A DNA stretch of 35,603 nt, from contig NZ_WNLA01000038.1 of NCBI RefSeq assembly GCF_009720865.1, positions 1 to 35,603 of the forward strand, in the 5' to 3' direction. The notes beneath the pieces were generated by a model. That model ran no database searches. It worked only from the letters and a program-made list of their open reading frames with translations, and was not told the origin of the DNA. The stretch comes from Pseudoduganella ginsengisoli. GTDB taxonomy: Bacteria > Pseudomonadota > Gammaproteobacteria > Burkholderiales > Burkholderiaceae_D. Every line of letters starts with the position of its first letter. Position 1 is the stretch's first letter. This document shows positions 1 to 7,511 of this stretch, piece by piece. Both the position numbers and the translations under genes were made by a program.

Positions 1-209
1 TCGATATCGACGAAGCGTTGTGTTCGTCAGCAGCAGAGAAGCGAGATTATCTAGTGTTTCCTGATATCCGTCAACCCCTCGTTTGCATCGCTGTTTCGTT
101 TTCAAACCGTCGCAGCGCTGCGGGGACAGAACTATATCAAAGCCCTTCTAACCTTGCAAGGCCGAATATGGCATCCTAGTCGCAGCCCTTAACTTTTGGA
201 AATGATGAA

Positions 210-1280
210 ATGAGCAAGTTGTGGAGTCCCCGCGTCAAGGACTTGAAGCCTTACGTACCTGGTGAACAACCCCGCATTACCAATCTCACCAAGCTGAACA
301 CCAACGAAAACCCTTACGGCCCGTCGCCTGCCGTATTAGCGGCAATGCGGGAAGAAACCAGCGACAAGCTGCGCCTGTATCCAGATCCCGACGCCACCCG
401 CTTGAAAGAAGCGATTGCCGCGTATTACAAAGTGACGCCGGCGGAGGTTTTCACGGGCAATGGCTCCGATGAAGTTCTGGCCCACGCATTCCAGGCATTC
501 TTTTGCCAGGATTTGCCATTGCTGATGCCGGACCTGACTTACAGTTTTTACCCAGTCTATTGCGGCCTGTATGGCATTCAATATGAAACGGTGCCGCTGA
601 GCGACACCAAAGGCATCGTCGCCACCAGCTATGACCGCCCCTGCGGCGGCATCGTATTTGCCAACCCCAATGCGCCGACCGGCTTACCGCTTGCCCTGTC
701 CGAAGTCGAACACATCGTCCGTTCGCATCCGGATTGCGTCGTGCTGGTCGATGAAGCGTATGTGGACTTCGGCGGTGAAACATCGATCCCGCTCACGCAA
801 AAATATCCAAACGTATTAGTAGTCCACACCTTCTCGAAATCCCGTTCGCTGGCAGGACTGCGCGTCGGCTACGCCATCGGCCATCCGGATTTGATTGCCG
901 GACTGGAGCGCGTCAAGAACAGTTTTAACTCTTACCCGTTGAGCCGGGTCGCGATTGCCGGCGCCACGGCGTCGCTGCAAGATGAAGCGTATTTCCAGGA
1001 AAAGCGCGCGCAGCTGATGGCCAGCCGGGAACGGCTGGCCGCGCAATTGCAGGCGCTGGGTTTCGATGTCACGCCATCAGCCACAAACTTCCTGTTCGTC
1101 CAGCACCCGCAAATGGCTGCCGGCAAACTGGCTGCCGCGTTGCGCGAACGGGCCATCCTGGTGCGCCACTTGAGCCAGCCCGGCGCCCAGCATCACTTGC
1201 GCATCAGCATAGGCACGCACGACGAGTGCGAATTGCTGGCGGCGGCACTGAAAGAAATCCTCTCCAGTGCCGCGGAATAA
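210..1280 (+). CDS. hisC: Histidinol-phosphate aminotransferase
   Basis: This 356-residue protein is a fold-type I PLP-dependent aminotransferase. HisC converts imidazole acetol phosphate and glutamate to histidinol phosphate and 2-oxoglutarate in cytosolic histidine biosynthesis. Visible family marks are the N-terminal LNTNENPYGPSP substrate-binding segment, VDEAYVDFGG around the PLP-contacting Asp, and HTFSKSRSLAGLRVGYAIG, which contains the Schiff-base lysine. Length is normal for the family. The ATG at 210 follows a weak GGAAATGATGA stretch, and the MSKLWSPRVKDLKPYVPG opening is typical. It stands alone, about 100 bases from the convergent enoyl-CoA hydratase gene. The 209 bases upstream hold no gene I can support and no clear promoter. 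Specificity for histidinol phosphate rather than another aromatic amino-acid substrate is inferred from overall resemblance. Confidence 0.93.
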   Translation: MSKLWSPRVKDLKPYVPGEQPRITNLTKLNTNENPYGPSPAVLAAMREETSDKLRLYPDPDATRLKEAIAAYYKVTPAEVFTGNGSDEVLAHAFQAFFCQDLPLLMPDLTYSFYPVYCGLYGIQYETVPLSDTKGIVATSYDRPCGGIVFANPNAPTGLPLALSEVEHIVRSHPDCVVLVDEAYVDFGGETSIPLTQKYPNVLVVHTFSKSRSLAGLRVGYAIGHPDLIAGLERVKNSFNSYPLSRVAIAGATASLQDEAYFQEKRAQLMASRERLAAQLQALGFDVTPSATNFLFVQHPQMAAGKLAAALRERAILVRHLSQPGAQHHLRISIGTHDECELLAAALKEILSSAAE

Positions 1281-1345
1281 CTACGGTTTTAATATCCGAT
1301 AGTATGAGATCGTTCCGCATCGCGCGAGGTAGCAGCGAGTTGTAA

Positions 1346-1366
1346 GCCGCCATCGGGGATGGCGGC
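1346..1366. terminator. Hairpin between convergent hisC and enoyl-CoA hydratase genes
   Basis: A perfect 9-bp stem (GCCGCCATC / GATGGCGGC) closes a 3-base loop in the 96-bp gap between two convergent genes. No T-run follows on either strand, so it may be a bidirectional, factor-assisted 3' end rather than a classic intrinsic terminator. Confidence 0.4.
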
Positions 1367-1376
1367 CCTCCCGGTA

Positions 1377-2153
1377 TTACAGACCCTCGAAATTAGGCGC
1401 CCGCTTTTCCAGGAAAGCGTGCATGCCTTCGCGCTGTGCGGGCGTACCGAATGCTGCCTGGAACAGGCGGCGCTCATAGTTGACGCCTTCCGTCAGCGTA
1501 GTTTCAAAGGCGCGGTTCACGGCATCCTTGATCTGCATGGCCACCGAAACCGACATCGAAGCGATTTGCGTTGCCACCGCCAGCGTTTCTTCAATCAGCT
1601 TGTCAGCCGGCACCACGCGCGACACCAGCCCAATGCGCTCCGCTTCTGCCGCATCAATCATGCGGGCAGTCAACAGCAAATCCATGGCTTTCGATTTGCC
1701 AATCGCGCGCGGCAAACGCTGCGTGCCACCAGCGCCTGGCGTTACGCCCACTTTGATTTCCGGCTGGCCAAACTTGGCGCTGTCGGCCGCAATCAGGAAG
1801 TCGCACATCATGGCCAGCTCGCAGCCGCCACCCAATGCAAAGCCCGCCACCGCGCCAATCACCGGCTTGCGCACTTTCAAGATGTGTTCCCAGTTGCGGG
1901 TGATGTAGTTGTCGCGGTACGTGTCCTGGTACGTGTAATCGGCCATGGCGGCAATGTCCGCGCCCGCCGCAAACGCTTTTTCACTGCCCGTCAGGATGAA
2001 GCAGCCGATAGCCGGATCCGCATCGAGCTTGGCGAATGCATCGCCCAATTCATTCATCATGCGGTCATTCAGCGCATTCAGCGCTTTCGGACGGTTCAAG
2101 CGGATCAGGGCCACACGGCCATGGGTTTCTACGATCAGGTCTTCATATTGCAT
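1377..2153 (-). CDS. Enoyl-CoA hydratase (crotonase family)
   Basis: The 258-residue product is a short-chain enoyl-CoA hydratase. It adds water to trans-2-enoyl-CoA in beta-oxidation or related acyl-CoA degradation in the cytosol. Crotonase signatures are clear: the CoA/oxyanion-hole segment AFAAGADIAAM, the ALGGGCELAMMCD helix with the first catalytic Glu, and GQPEIKVGVTPGAGGTQRL with the second Glu. I start at the ATG at 2153 because AGAGGAG lies just upstream and MQYEDLIVETHGRVALIRLN is the usual beginning. The open frame continues about 66 codons further upstream, but that part is non-homologous-looking sequence reaching into the divergent MFS gene. The exact pathway (fatty acid, phenylacetate or branched-chain) cannot be told from context. 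Confidence 0.92.
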   Translation of the reverse strand: MQYEDLIVETHGRVALIRLNRPKALNALNDRMMNELGDAFAKLDADPAIGCFILTGSEKAFAAGADIAAMADYTYQDTYRDNYITRNWEHILKVRKPVIGAVAGFALGGGCELAMMCDFLIAADSAKFGQPEIKVGVTPGAGGTQRLPRAIGKSKAMDLLLTARMIDAAEAERIGLVSRVVPADKLIEETLAVATQIASMSVSVAMQIKDAVNRAFETTLTEGVNYERRLFQAAFGTPAQREGMHAFLEKRAPNFEGL

Positions 2154-2234
2154 GGACGACTCCTCTATATGTGGAAAGCGATACCGCGCGATTTTAGCGG
2201 TTCTTGATGTTGCACTGTTATTATTTGCCCCGAA

Positions 2235-3512
2235 ATGATTACCGCCATACAACGCTACCTTGCCACAGCTTTCAGCAAAGATCCGCTGCTCAGCAATGCG
2301 GCATTTCTGCGCTACTGGTTCTCCAGCGTCCTTAACAGCTTCGGCGCGCAAGTCAGCTCGCTGGCCATCCCGCTCTGTTCCGCCATGCTGTTAAATGCGA
2401 CGCCAGGGCAAATGAGTATCGTGGCCACTTGCCAAGCCTTACCTGCGCTGCTGTTTTCCTTGCCGGCCGGCGTATGGCTGGACCGGCGCCGCAAACTGCC
2501 GATCTTGCTGGCGTGCGAAATCATGCAGGGATTAACCTTGGCCAGTATTCCGCTGGCATGGTGGCAGGGCATGCTGTCGATGCCGTGGCTGTATGTGGTG
2601 ACATTGATTTTCCACACGTGCGCCATCATTGGCGGCGGCGCGGAACAGATCTTTGTCTTGGCGATTGTCGGCCGCGACAAGCTGATCGACGCGCAATCCA
2701 AGTTCACCATGACCGATTCCACGTCGCGCCTGATTGCCCCTGGCCTGGCGGGTTTGCTGATCCAATGGCTGACGGCGCCCTACGCAGTCTTCGTCAATGC
2801 CGCCAGCTTCCTGCTATCCGCATGGAATTTGCGCCAAACCAAAGTGGAAGAACCTGCGCCGGTCCCATCGGAAAAACACCCGCTGCGTGATATCCGCGAA
2901 GGCTTTGCCTTCATCTGGAATACGCCGCTGCTGCGCACGTTTGCGTGGGGCATCGGCTTGTGGCACATGCTGTTTTACGGCTTTTCATCACTGCAAATCT
3001 TGCTGGCGACAAGGGAATTGGGGATGACGCCGGGCTGGCTGGGTGTCACGCAAATGCTGGGCGGACTGGGCATGCTGGCCAGTTCCATGCTGATCAAACC
3101 CATGACACGCCGCTTCGGCCCCGGCAAAACCATGTTGACAGGCATCAGCATGACGATCATGGCGGGCTTTGCCTTCATCCCTGCCATTCCCGCCAACTGG
3201 TTCGGCTCACCGCTGGCCAGCGCTGCCGCGTTTGCGGGGCTGGTGTTTATCTACGATTGCGGCGTCATGCTGCTGTTCATTTCTTACTCATCCATGCGCG
3301 CCCACGCGACACCGGATGCCTACATGGGCCGCATTATTTCCACCATGCGCTTCCTGACCATTGCCATGGGACCGCTGGGTGCATTGGCCGCGGGCGCCAT
3401 TGCCGACCGATATGGCGTGCGGACAGGCATGGGCTGTGTCGGCGCCATCGGCATTGCCCTGGCGGCGGCGCTGATTCTGTCACCGCATATCCGTAGCGTG
3501 CGCCCGCGTTAA
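2235..3512 (+). CDS. MFS transporter (drug/siderophore exporter-like)
   Basis: A 425-residue polytopic inner-membrane protein of the major facilitator superfamily. It has about twelve hydrophobic segments and the loop 2-3 motif in the form GVWLDRRRKLPILLACE, equivalent to the GxxxDRxGRR signature. The opening resembles the DHA3/EntS-like exporters (LRYWFSSVLNSFGAQVSSLAIPL). The substrate is unknown; multidrug, macrolide or siderophore export are the usual roles of the group. It is divergent from the enoyl-CoA hydratase across 81 bp. The ATG at 2235 has no good Shine-Dalgarno (GCCCCGAA precedes it). The gene ends 47 bp before the universal stress protein gene, so the two may be cotranscribed. 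Confidence 0.85.
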   Translation: MITAIQRYLATAFSKDPLLSNAAFLRYWFSSVLNSFGAQVSSLAIPLCSAMLLNATPGQMSIVATCQALPALLFSLPAGVWLDRRRKLPILLACEIMQGLTLASIPLAWWQGMLSMPWLYVVTLIFHTCAIIGGGAEQIFVLAIVGRDKLIDAQSKFTMTDSTSRLIAPGLAGLLIQWLTAPYAVFVNAASFLLSAWNLRQTKVEEPAPVPSEKHPLRDIREGFAFIWNTPLLRTFAWGIGLWHMLFYGFSSLQILLATRELGMTPGWLGVTQMLGGLGMLASSMLIKPMTRRFGPGKTMLTGISMTIMAGFAFIPAIPANWFGSPLASAAAFAGLVFIYDCGVMLLFISYSSMRAHATPDAYMGRIISTMRFLTIAMGPLGALAAGAIADRYGVRTGMGCVGAIGIALAAALILSPHIRSVRPR

Positions 3513-3559
3513 AAGGTCATGCCTACACTGGGACCAACGATCAGCATCAGGAGTTGGCC

Positions 3560-4000
3560 ATGTTTAACAATATCTTGTTTCCTACGGATGGCTCGGACTT
3601 GTCTGCCAAAGCCACCGCCACCGTCATCGATTTGGCGCGCAAACATGGCGGCCGGATTGTCGCCATCAGCGTGCTGCAACCTTACCCGTTTGTCCCGATG
3701 GGCGATACCGGCATCGCCGTGCCTGACATGGGCACGTACGAAGCCCGCATGCTGGACATCACCAAAGACAATGTGAACAAAGTGGCCGCAGCAGCCCAGG
3801 CTGCCGGCGTGCCCTGTGAAGCCGTGACGTCGATGTCCGCCAGCCCCTATGAAGCCATCGTGGAAGCAGCGGAAACACACGGCTGCGACGCCATCGTCAT
3901 GGCGTCGCACGGGAGGAAGGGATTGAACAAGCTATTCCTGGGCAGCGAAACACAAAAGGTGCTGGCCCATACCACGTTGCCCGTCTTAGTTTTGCGGTAA
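3560..4000 (+). CDS. Universal stress protein, UspA family
   Basis: A 146-residue single-domain universal stress protein, cytosolic and probably ATP-binding. The N-terminus MFNNILFPTDGSDLSAKA is the usual UspA beta-strand with the conserved Asp. The C-terminus has the nucleotide-binding loop, ASHGRKGLNKLFLGSETQKV. The ATG at 3560 is preferred over the in-frame TTG at 3554 because AGGAG (3549-3553) sits six bases before it. Its last 15 bases overlap the 3' end of the convergent mltA. The stress role is inferred from the family; nothing here shows a specific partner. Confidence 0.92.
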   Translation: MFNNILFPTDGSDLSAKATATVIDLARKHGGRIVAISVLQPYPFVPMGDTGIAVPDMGTYEARMLDITKDNVNKVAAAAQAAGVPCEAVTSMSASPYEAIVEAAETHGCDAIVMASHGRKGLNKLFLGSETQKVLAHTTLPVLVLR

Positions 4001-5212
4001 CGGCGGCGCTTCTTTTGGCATCAAGACCCACACCTGGCCTTTTTGCTTCATGCGACCCGCATTTTCCGCCGCTTCCGTACCAAAGCCAAAGAAGTAATCA
4101 ACGCGAATGGCGCCACGAATGGCGCCGCCCGTGTCTTGCGCCATGACGAGGCGCTGCAGCGGAATGTCGCTGTTGGCGTGCGTGGTCGACAAAAATACCG
4201 GCGCGCCCAGCGGCAACTGCGAGGCATCGACCGCGACAGAACGCTGCGGCGTCAGCGGCACGCCCAGCGAACCTTTCGGCCCTACTTTGGGATCCGGCAG
4301 TTTTTCTTCACGGAAGAATACGTACGACGGATTCGCATTGAACAATTCCGCCATGCGCGTCGGGTGGCCGGCAATCCACGCCTTGATGCCTTGCGCCGAC
4401 GCCTGGTCACCCGTCAATTCGCCTTTTTCCACCAGGTAGCGGCCGATGGATTTATACGGGTGGCCATTCTGGTCCGCATACGCGACGCGCACAGTTTCAT
4501 CGCCCAGTTGCACGCGGCCGGAACCCTGCACTTGCAGGAAAAATGCTTCGACCGGGTCATCGACCCACAGCAATTCCTTGCCATTGAAGTCCGGACGCTC
4601 GACTTGTTCGCGCGTAGGATAAGGCACCAGTTTCTTGCCCTGCAAACGGCCGCGCAAGCGCATCCCCTTCAATTCCGGGTAGACGCTGGCCAGGTCCACA
4701 GTGATTAAATCATCCGGCACCTTGTACAGCGGCGTCTGGAACGGACCGCCTTTTTTGCGCGAACCGCGCAGTAGCGGTTCGTAATAACCGGTGACAAGGC
4801 CCGTGTCGGCGCCATCCGGTGCAATCACCTGGCGCGGTTCAAAGAAGCTTTCAAAGAACAGGCGGATCGCCTTGTCATCTTTGCCGTTCACCTGGCGCGC
4901 TATCGTGCACGGTTCTTTCCATTCTGCGCGCTTGACCAGTACTGAGCACGACGACATGAATGCCGGCCACGCGGCCTGCAAATCGTCGCGCTCCCAGCCC
5001 GGCAGTGCAGCAAATGTCGTGGTGACGAACTGGATCGCGGCTGGCTTGACGGGTTCGGCAGGCTTGGGCGGCTGCACTTGCGGCGGCTGAACGGATGGCT
5101 GTTGCGGAGGCTGGGCTGGTTGTTGCGGTTGCGGCGCCTGGGTGGCGCAACCTGCAAGGGCCAGCGCGACGGCGCCAAGGGAAAGGTTTAAACTACGGCG
5201 TGTCAAAAACAT
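3986..5212 (-). CDS. mltA: Membrane-bound lytic murein transglycosylase A, lipoprotein
   Basis: The 408-residue product is MltA, which cleaves the MurNAc-GlcNAc bond of peptidoglycan with 1,6-anhydro ring formation. An N-terminal signal ends in LALAGC, a lipobox, so it should be an outer-membrane-anchored lipoprotein facing the periplasm. A Pro/Gln-rich linker (about residues 25-60) follows. The MltA barrel comes next, then the C-terminal 3D domain with AQDTGGAIRGAIRVDYFFG, which carries the catalytic Asp. The start at 5212 is the only Met before the signal, although the ribosome-binding site is weak. Its start codon lies only nine bases from the divergent start of a 41-residue membrane protein. 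Its 3' end overlaps uspA by 15 bases. Confidence 0.95.
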   Translation of the reverse strand: MFLTRRSLNLSLGAVALALAGCATQAPQPQQPAQPPQQPSVQPPQVQPPKPAEPVKPAAIQFVTTTFAALPGWERDDLQAAWPAFMSSCSVLVKRAEWKEPCTIARQVNGKDDKAIRLFFESFFEPRQVIAPDGADTGLVTGYYEPLLRGSRKKGGPFQTPLYKVPDDLITVDLASVYPELKGMRLRGRLQGKKLVPYPTREQVERPDFNGKELLWVDDPVEAFFLQVQGSGRVQLGDETVRVAYADQNGHPYKSIGRYLVEKGELTGDQASAQGIKAWIAGHPTRMAELFNANPSYVFFREEKLPDPKVGPKGSLGVPLTPQRSVAVDASQLPLGAPVFLSTTHANSDIPLQRLVMAQDTGGAIRGAIRVDYFFGFGTEAAENAGRMKQKGQVWVLMPKEAPPLPQN

Positions 5213-5221
5213 GGAGTCGGT

Positions 5222-5347
5222 ATGTGGGTCTTGTATCTGGAAGCTTTTGTAGCGCTGTTCCTGCTGGTGTTCATCGTCTGGTGGACTATGCCATCCAAAA
5301 AGAAGCGGGCGGCAAAGCCTTTGCCGCCAAAGCAGGACAAAGATTAA
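5222..5347 (+). CDS. 41-residue single-pass membrane protein
   Basis: This short open frame begins with ATG at 5222, preceded by GGAG five bases upstream. It encodes MWVLYLEAFVALFLLVFIVW, then a strongly basic, Pro-rich tail with KKKR and PKQDKD. That is one transmembrane helix with a positively charged C-terminus, which should stay in the cytoplasm. Its TAA overlaps the TTA (stop complement) of apaG, so the TTAA at 5344-5347 serves both genes. It fills the mltA-apaG gap exactly, starting nine bases from mltA and ending on apaG, which supports a real gene. The function is unknown. I believe similar small proteins occur beside mltA in related genomes but cannot verify that here. Confidence 0.72.
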   Translation: MWVLYLEAFVALFLLVFIVWWTMPSKKKRAAKPLPPKQDKD

Positions 5348-5718
5348 TGCAGCGTGCGCGGCAGCGACAATACGAATTCAGGGATTTTCGCTTCGAACTG
5401 ATGGCCATCTTCCGCCACGCAGAAGTATTCGCCTACCATCGAGCCTTGCGGCGTGGCCAGCTGGGTGCCGCTCGTATATTCAAATTGCTCGCCCGGCTGC
5501 AGCAGCGGCTGATGCCCGACGACGCCGAGGCCGCGCACTTCCTGGATATGGTTGTTGGCGTCCGTGATAACCCAGTGGCGGGAAATTAACTGTGCGGCCA
5601 CCGTTCCCGTATTTTTAATCGTGATCGAATAGGTGAACACGAAATTGGTGCGTTCGGGATCGGACTGTTCAGGCAGGTATTGCGTCCTGACCGACACAGT
5701 GAATTCATAAGATGCCAT
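5344..5718 (-). CDS. apaG: ApaG protein
   Basis: A 124-residue protein of the ApaG/DUF525 family, an immunoglobulin-like beta-sandwich associated with cobalt/magnesium resistance in enterobacteria; its biochemical role is unsettled. Recognisable segments are YTITIKNTGTVAAQLISRHW (read here as YSITIKN), DANNHIQEVRGLGVVGHQP, PGEQFEYTSG and the GSMVGEYFC strand. All match the usual family layout and length (about 125). The start at 5718 lies on GGAAATCCC upstream sequence. It is convergent with the 41-residue membrane protein and divergent from rpe, with a 179-bp gap between them. Confidence 0.95.
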   Translation of the reverse strand: MASYEFTVSVRTQYLPEQSDPERTNFVFTYSITIKNTGTVAAQLISRHWVITDANNHIQEVRGLGVVGHQPLLQPGEQFEYTSGTQLATPQGSMVGEYFCVAEDGHQFEAKIPEFVLSLPRTLH

Positions 5719-5897
5719 GGGATTTCCTTGTTAATGTTTCCTCGCCAGCAAGGATGGCGAATTGTTATCGTGTATCTGTCATTGCACCCCAAATCGGACG
5801 CACACGCAAGGGTCAGCGTAAAATAGCGCATCCTTATTATAGAAAACTGGTGTGCCGGGCCTTCAGGCCGGGCATCCACACATCATCAGACCCAGCC

Positions 5898-6563
5898 ATG
5901 ACCACCTTCCGTATCGCCCCAAGTATCCTGTCCGCCGATTTCGCCCGCCTCGGTGAAGAAGTGCGCAACGTCGTCGCTTCCGGCGCCGACATCATCCACT
6001 TCGACGTGATGGACAACCATTACGTGCCGAATTTGACGGTCGGCCCACTGGTTTGCCAGGCGATCCGTCCGCACGTGCAAGTACCGATCGACGTGCACCT
6101 GATGGTCAAGCCGGTCGACCGCATCATCCCTGACTTCGCCAAAGCCGGCGCCAACATCATCACCTTCCACCCGGAAGCGTCCGACCACATCGACCGTTCG
6201 CTGCAGTTGATCCGCGATAACGGCTGCAAAGCCGGCCTGGTATTCAACCCAGCCACGCCGCTGAGCTACCTGGACCACGTGATGGACAAGATCGACATGA
6301 TCTTGATTATGTCCGTCAACCCGGGCTTCGGCGGCCAATCGTTCATTCCGCGCGCGCTGGACAAGATCGCGGAAGCACGCCGCCGCATCGATGAATCGGG
6401 CCGCGACATCTTGCTGGAAGTCGATGGCGGCATCAAGATCGACAATATCGCCGCTGCCGCCAAAGCGGGCGCCGACACCTTCGTGGCCGGTTCCGCCATC
6501 TTTGGCCAGCCGGACTACAAGGCCGTCATCGACGCGATGCGCGAACAGTTGAAAGGCGTCTGA
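5898..6563 (+). CDS. rpe: Ribulose-phosphate 3-epimerase
   Basis: A 221-residue TIM-barrel enzyme that interconverts ribulose 5-phosphate and xylulose 5-phosphate in the pentose phosphate pathway. Family marks are IAPSILSADFARLGEEV, FDVMDNHYVPNLTVGP with the metal-binding His and Asp, DVHLMVKPVDR, MSVNPGFGGQSFIP and EVDGGIKIDNI with the second catalytic Asp. The ATG at 5898 is the expected start. The frame is open upstream but that part is not conserved-looking. Its TGA is immediately followed by the ATG of gph with no gap, indicating coupled translation. Confidence 0.97.
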   Translation: MTTFRIAPSILSADFARLGEEVRNVVASGADIIHFDVMDNHYVPNLTVGPLVCQAIRPHVQVPIDVHLMVKPVDRIIPDFAKAGANIITFHPEASDHIDRSLQLIRDNGCKAGLVFNPATPLSYLDHVMDKIDMILIMSVNPGFGGQSFIPRALDKIAEARRRIDESGRDILLEVDGGIKIDNIAAAAKAGADTFVAGSAIFGQPDYKAVIDAMREQLKGV

Positions 6564-7280
6564 ATGCCGGCGGCCATTACTCCCCAGCCTCCCCTGCGCG
6601 GCGTAAAGGCCGCCATCGTTGACCTGGACGGCACCATGCTTGACACGGTGCTGGACATCCACGCCGCCATCAACCTGATGCGCGCCGACTTGCACCTGGG
6701 CCCCACGCCCGTCACGCAAATCCGCGACATGATCGGCAAAGGGTCGGAAAAACTGGTGCGCGACGTCCTGGCGCTCGACCTCGGCGCAGCCGAAGTAGAA
6801 CAGCGCTTCGAACAAGCGTTTGACGCTTACCAGCGCCACTATGCCGCCATCAATGGCAACCACTCCACGCACTACCCGGACGTGGCAGCCGGCCTGCAGG
6901 CATTGCAGGATGACGGCCTGCGCCTGGCCTGCGTGACCAACAAGCCGATCGGCCTGGCCCGTCCGCTGCTGGAACAAAAAGGCTTATCGCACTTCTTCGA
7001 CGTGATTTACGGCGGCGATTCGCTGGAAAAGAAAAAACCGCACCCGATGCCGCTTTTACAAGTGTGTGAGGACTTCGCACTGGCGCCGCAGCAAGTCGTG
7101 GCCATCGGCGATTCGTCGAATGACGCGCAAGCAGCCCGCGCGGCCGGCTGCCCTGTCCTGACGGTGCCATACGGCTATAACCACGGCGAGTCTATACACG
7201 AAACGGATTCCGATGGTATAGTTGACACGCTGCTGCATGCAGCAAAGTTGATTCGCTTGCATAATTCAGCCACAAACTGA
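6564..7280 (+). CDS. gph: Phosphoglycolate phosphatase (HAD superfamily)
   Basis: A 238-residue HAD-type hydrolase that dephosphorylates 2-phosphoglycolate, a by-product of oxidative DNA repair. HAD motifs are visible in order: VDLDGTMLDTV (motif I, two catalytic Asp), VTNKPIGLARPLLEQ (motif II), KKKPHP (motif III lysine) and AIGDSSNDAQAARAAG (motif IV). It starts directly after the rpe stop. The rpe-gph pair upstream of trp genes is a common Burkholderiales arrangement. The gene ends 36 bases before the trp leader peptide start. The trp promoter may therefore lie in its 3' end, or trp expression may partly read through from rpe-gph. Confidence 0.95.
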   Translation: MPAAITPQPPLRGVKAAIVDLDGTMLDTVLDIHAAINLMRADLHLGPTPVTQIRDMIGKGSEKLVRDVLALDLGAAEVEQRFEQAFDAYQRHYAAINGNHSTHYPDVAAGLQALQDDGLRLACVTNKPIGLARPLLEQKGLSHFFDVIYGGDSLEKKKPHPMPLLQVCEDFALAPQQVVAIGDSSNDAQAARAAGCPVLTVPYGYNHGESIHETDSDGIVDTLLHAAKLIRLHNSATN

Positions 7281-7316
7281 CGCATTCTGAACTTCTACCT
7301 AGATCAAGAACACAGC

Positions 7317-7403
7317 ATGTTTCTCAACAAAAGACACAATGTTACCCACCGGGGCTCGATTGAGGCCTGGCTGTGGCGACGCTGGCAATCCTGGGCAAAC
7401 TGA
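7317..7403 (+). CDS. trpL: trp leader peptide
   Basis: A 28-codon open frame in the 231-bp gap before trpE, beginning MFLNKRHNVTHRGS and ending EAWLWRRWQSWAN. Four Trp codons (residues 18, 20, 23 and 26) fall in the last eleven positions, far above chance. The stop at 7401-7403 is followed 13 bases later by an intrinsic terminator. This is the layout of a ribosome-mediated transcription attenuator: at low charged tRNA-Trp the ribosome stalls on these codons and read-through into trpE rises. The ribosome-binding site is weak (AAGAACACAGC). The leader function is inferred from architecture and established trp attenuation. Confidence 0.88.
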   Translation: MFLNKRHNVTHRGSIEAWLWRRWQSWAN

Positions 7404-7417
7404 CCCGCATTGATTGC
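7358..7417 (+). promoter_or_regulatory. Alternative pairings of the trp attenuator (pause and antiterminator)
   Basis: GATTG at 7358-7362, CAATC at 7386-7390 and GATTGC at 7412-7417 can pair in two mutually exclusive ways. Pairing the first two gives a hairpin across the early Trp codons. Pairing GCAATC (7385-7390) with GATTGC (7412-7417), helped by GGG/CCC inside, gives an antiterminator. The antiterminator would consume the first base of the terminator stem. These are proposed from complementarity only; no energy was computed. Confidence 0.6.
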
Positions 7418-7454
7418 TGTCCCTGCACATCCCTACGCAGTGGACAGGTTTTTT
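7417..7454 (+). terminator. trp attenuator terminator
   Basis: CTGTCCCTGC (7417-7426) pairs with GCAGTGGACAG (7437-7447), a 10-bp stem with one bulged T and a 10-base loop. G and then six T (7449-7454) follow. It lies between trpL and trpE, where only a conditional terminator makes sense. Confidence 0.85.
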
Positions 7455-7463
7455 GAAGCTATC

Positions 7464-7498
7464 CCGCCATACCTATACCCATAGTGGGTCCATGGCGG
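7464..7498 (+). promoter_or_regulatory. Second stem-loop just upstream of trpE ribosome-binding site
   Basis: CCGCCAT (7464-7470) pairs with ATGGCGG (7492-7498), and ACCCA (7477-7481) pairs with TGGGT (7485-7489) inside it. The GGAG of trpE begins at about 7502, four bases past the structure. It could affect trpE translation or mRNA stability; there is no direct evidence for either. Confidence 0.45.
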
Positions 7499-7511
7499 CC
7501 TGGAGAGAAGC

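Noticed and set aside
5886..6977. A 363-codon open frame on the - strand
   Set aside because: It is antisense to rpe and gph, whose catalytic motifs are all present. The Val/Asp/Gly-rich translation is an artefact.
7231..7244. Perfect palindrome TGCTGCATGCAGCA in the 3' end of gph, with TTGACA at 7222
   Set aside because: It looked like a trp operator and promoter, but no -10 element stands at the right distance. It does not match the TrpR operator, and the bases are ordinary Leu-Leu-His-Ala-Ala codons.
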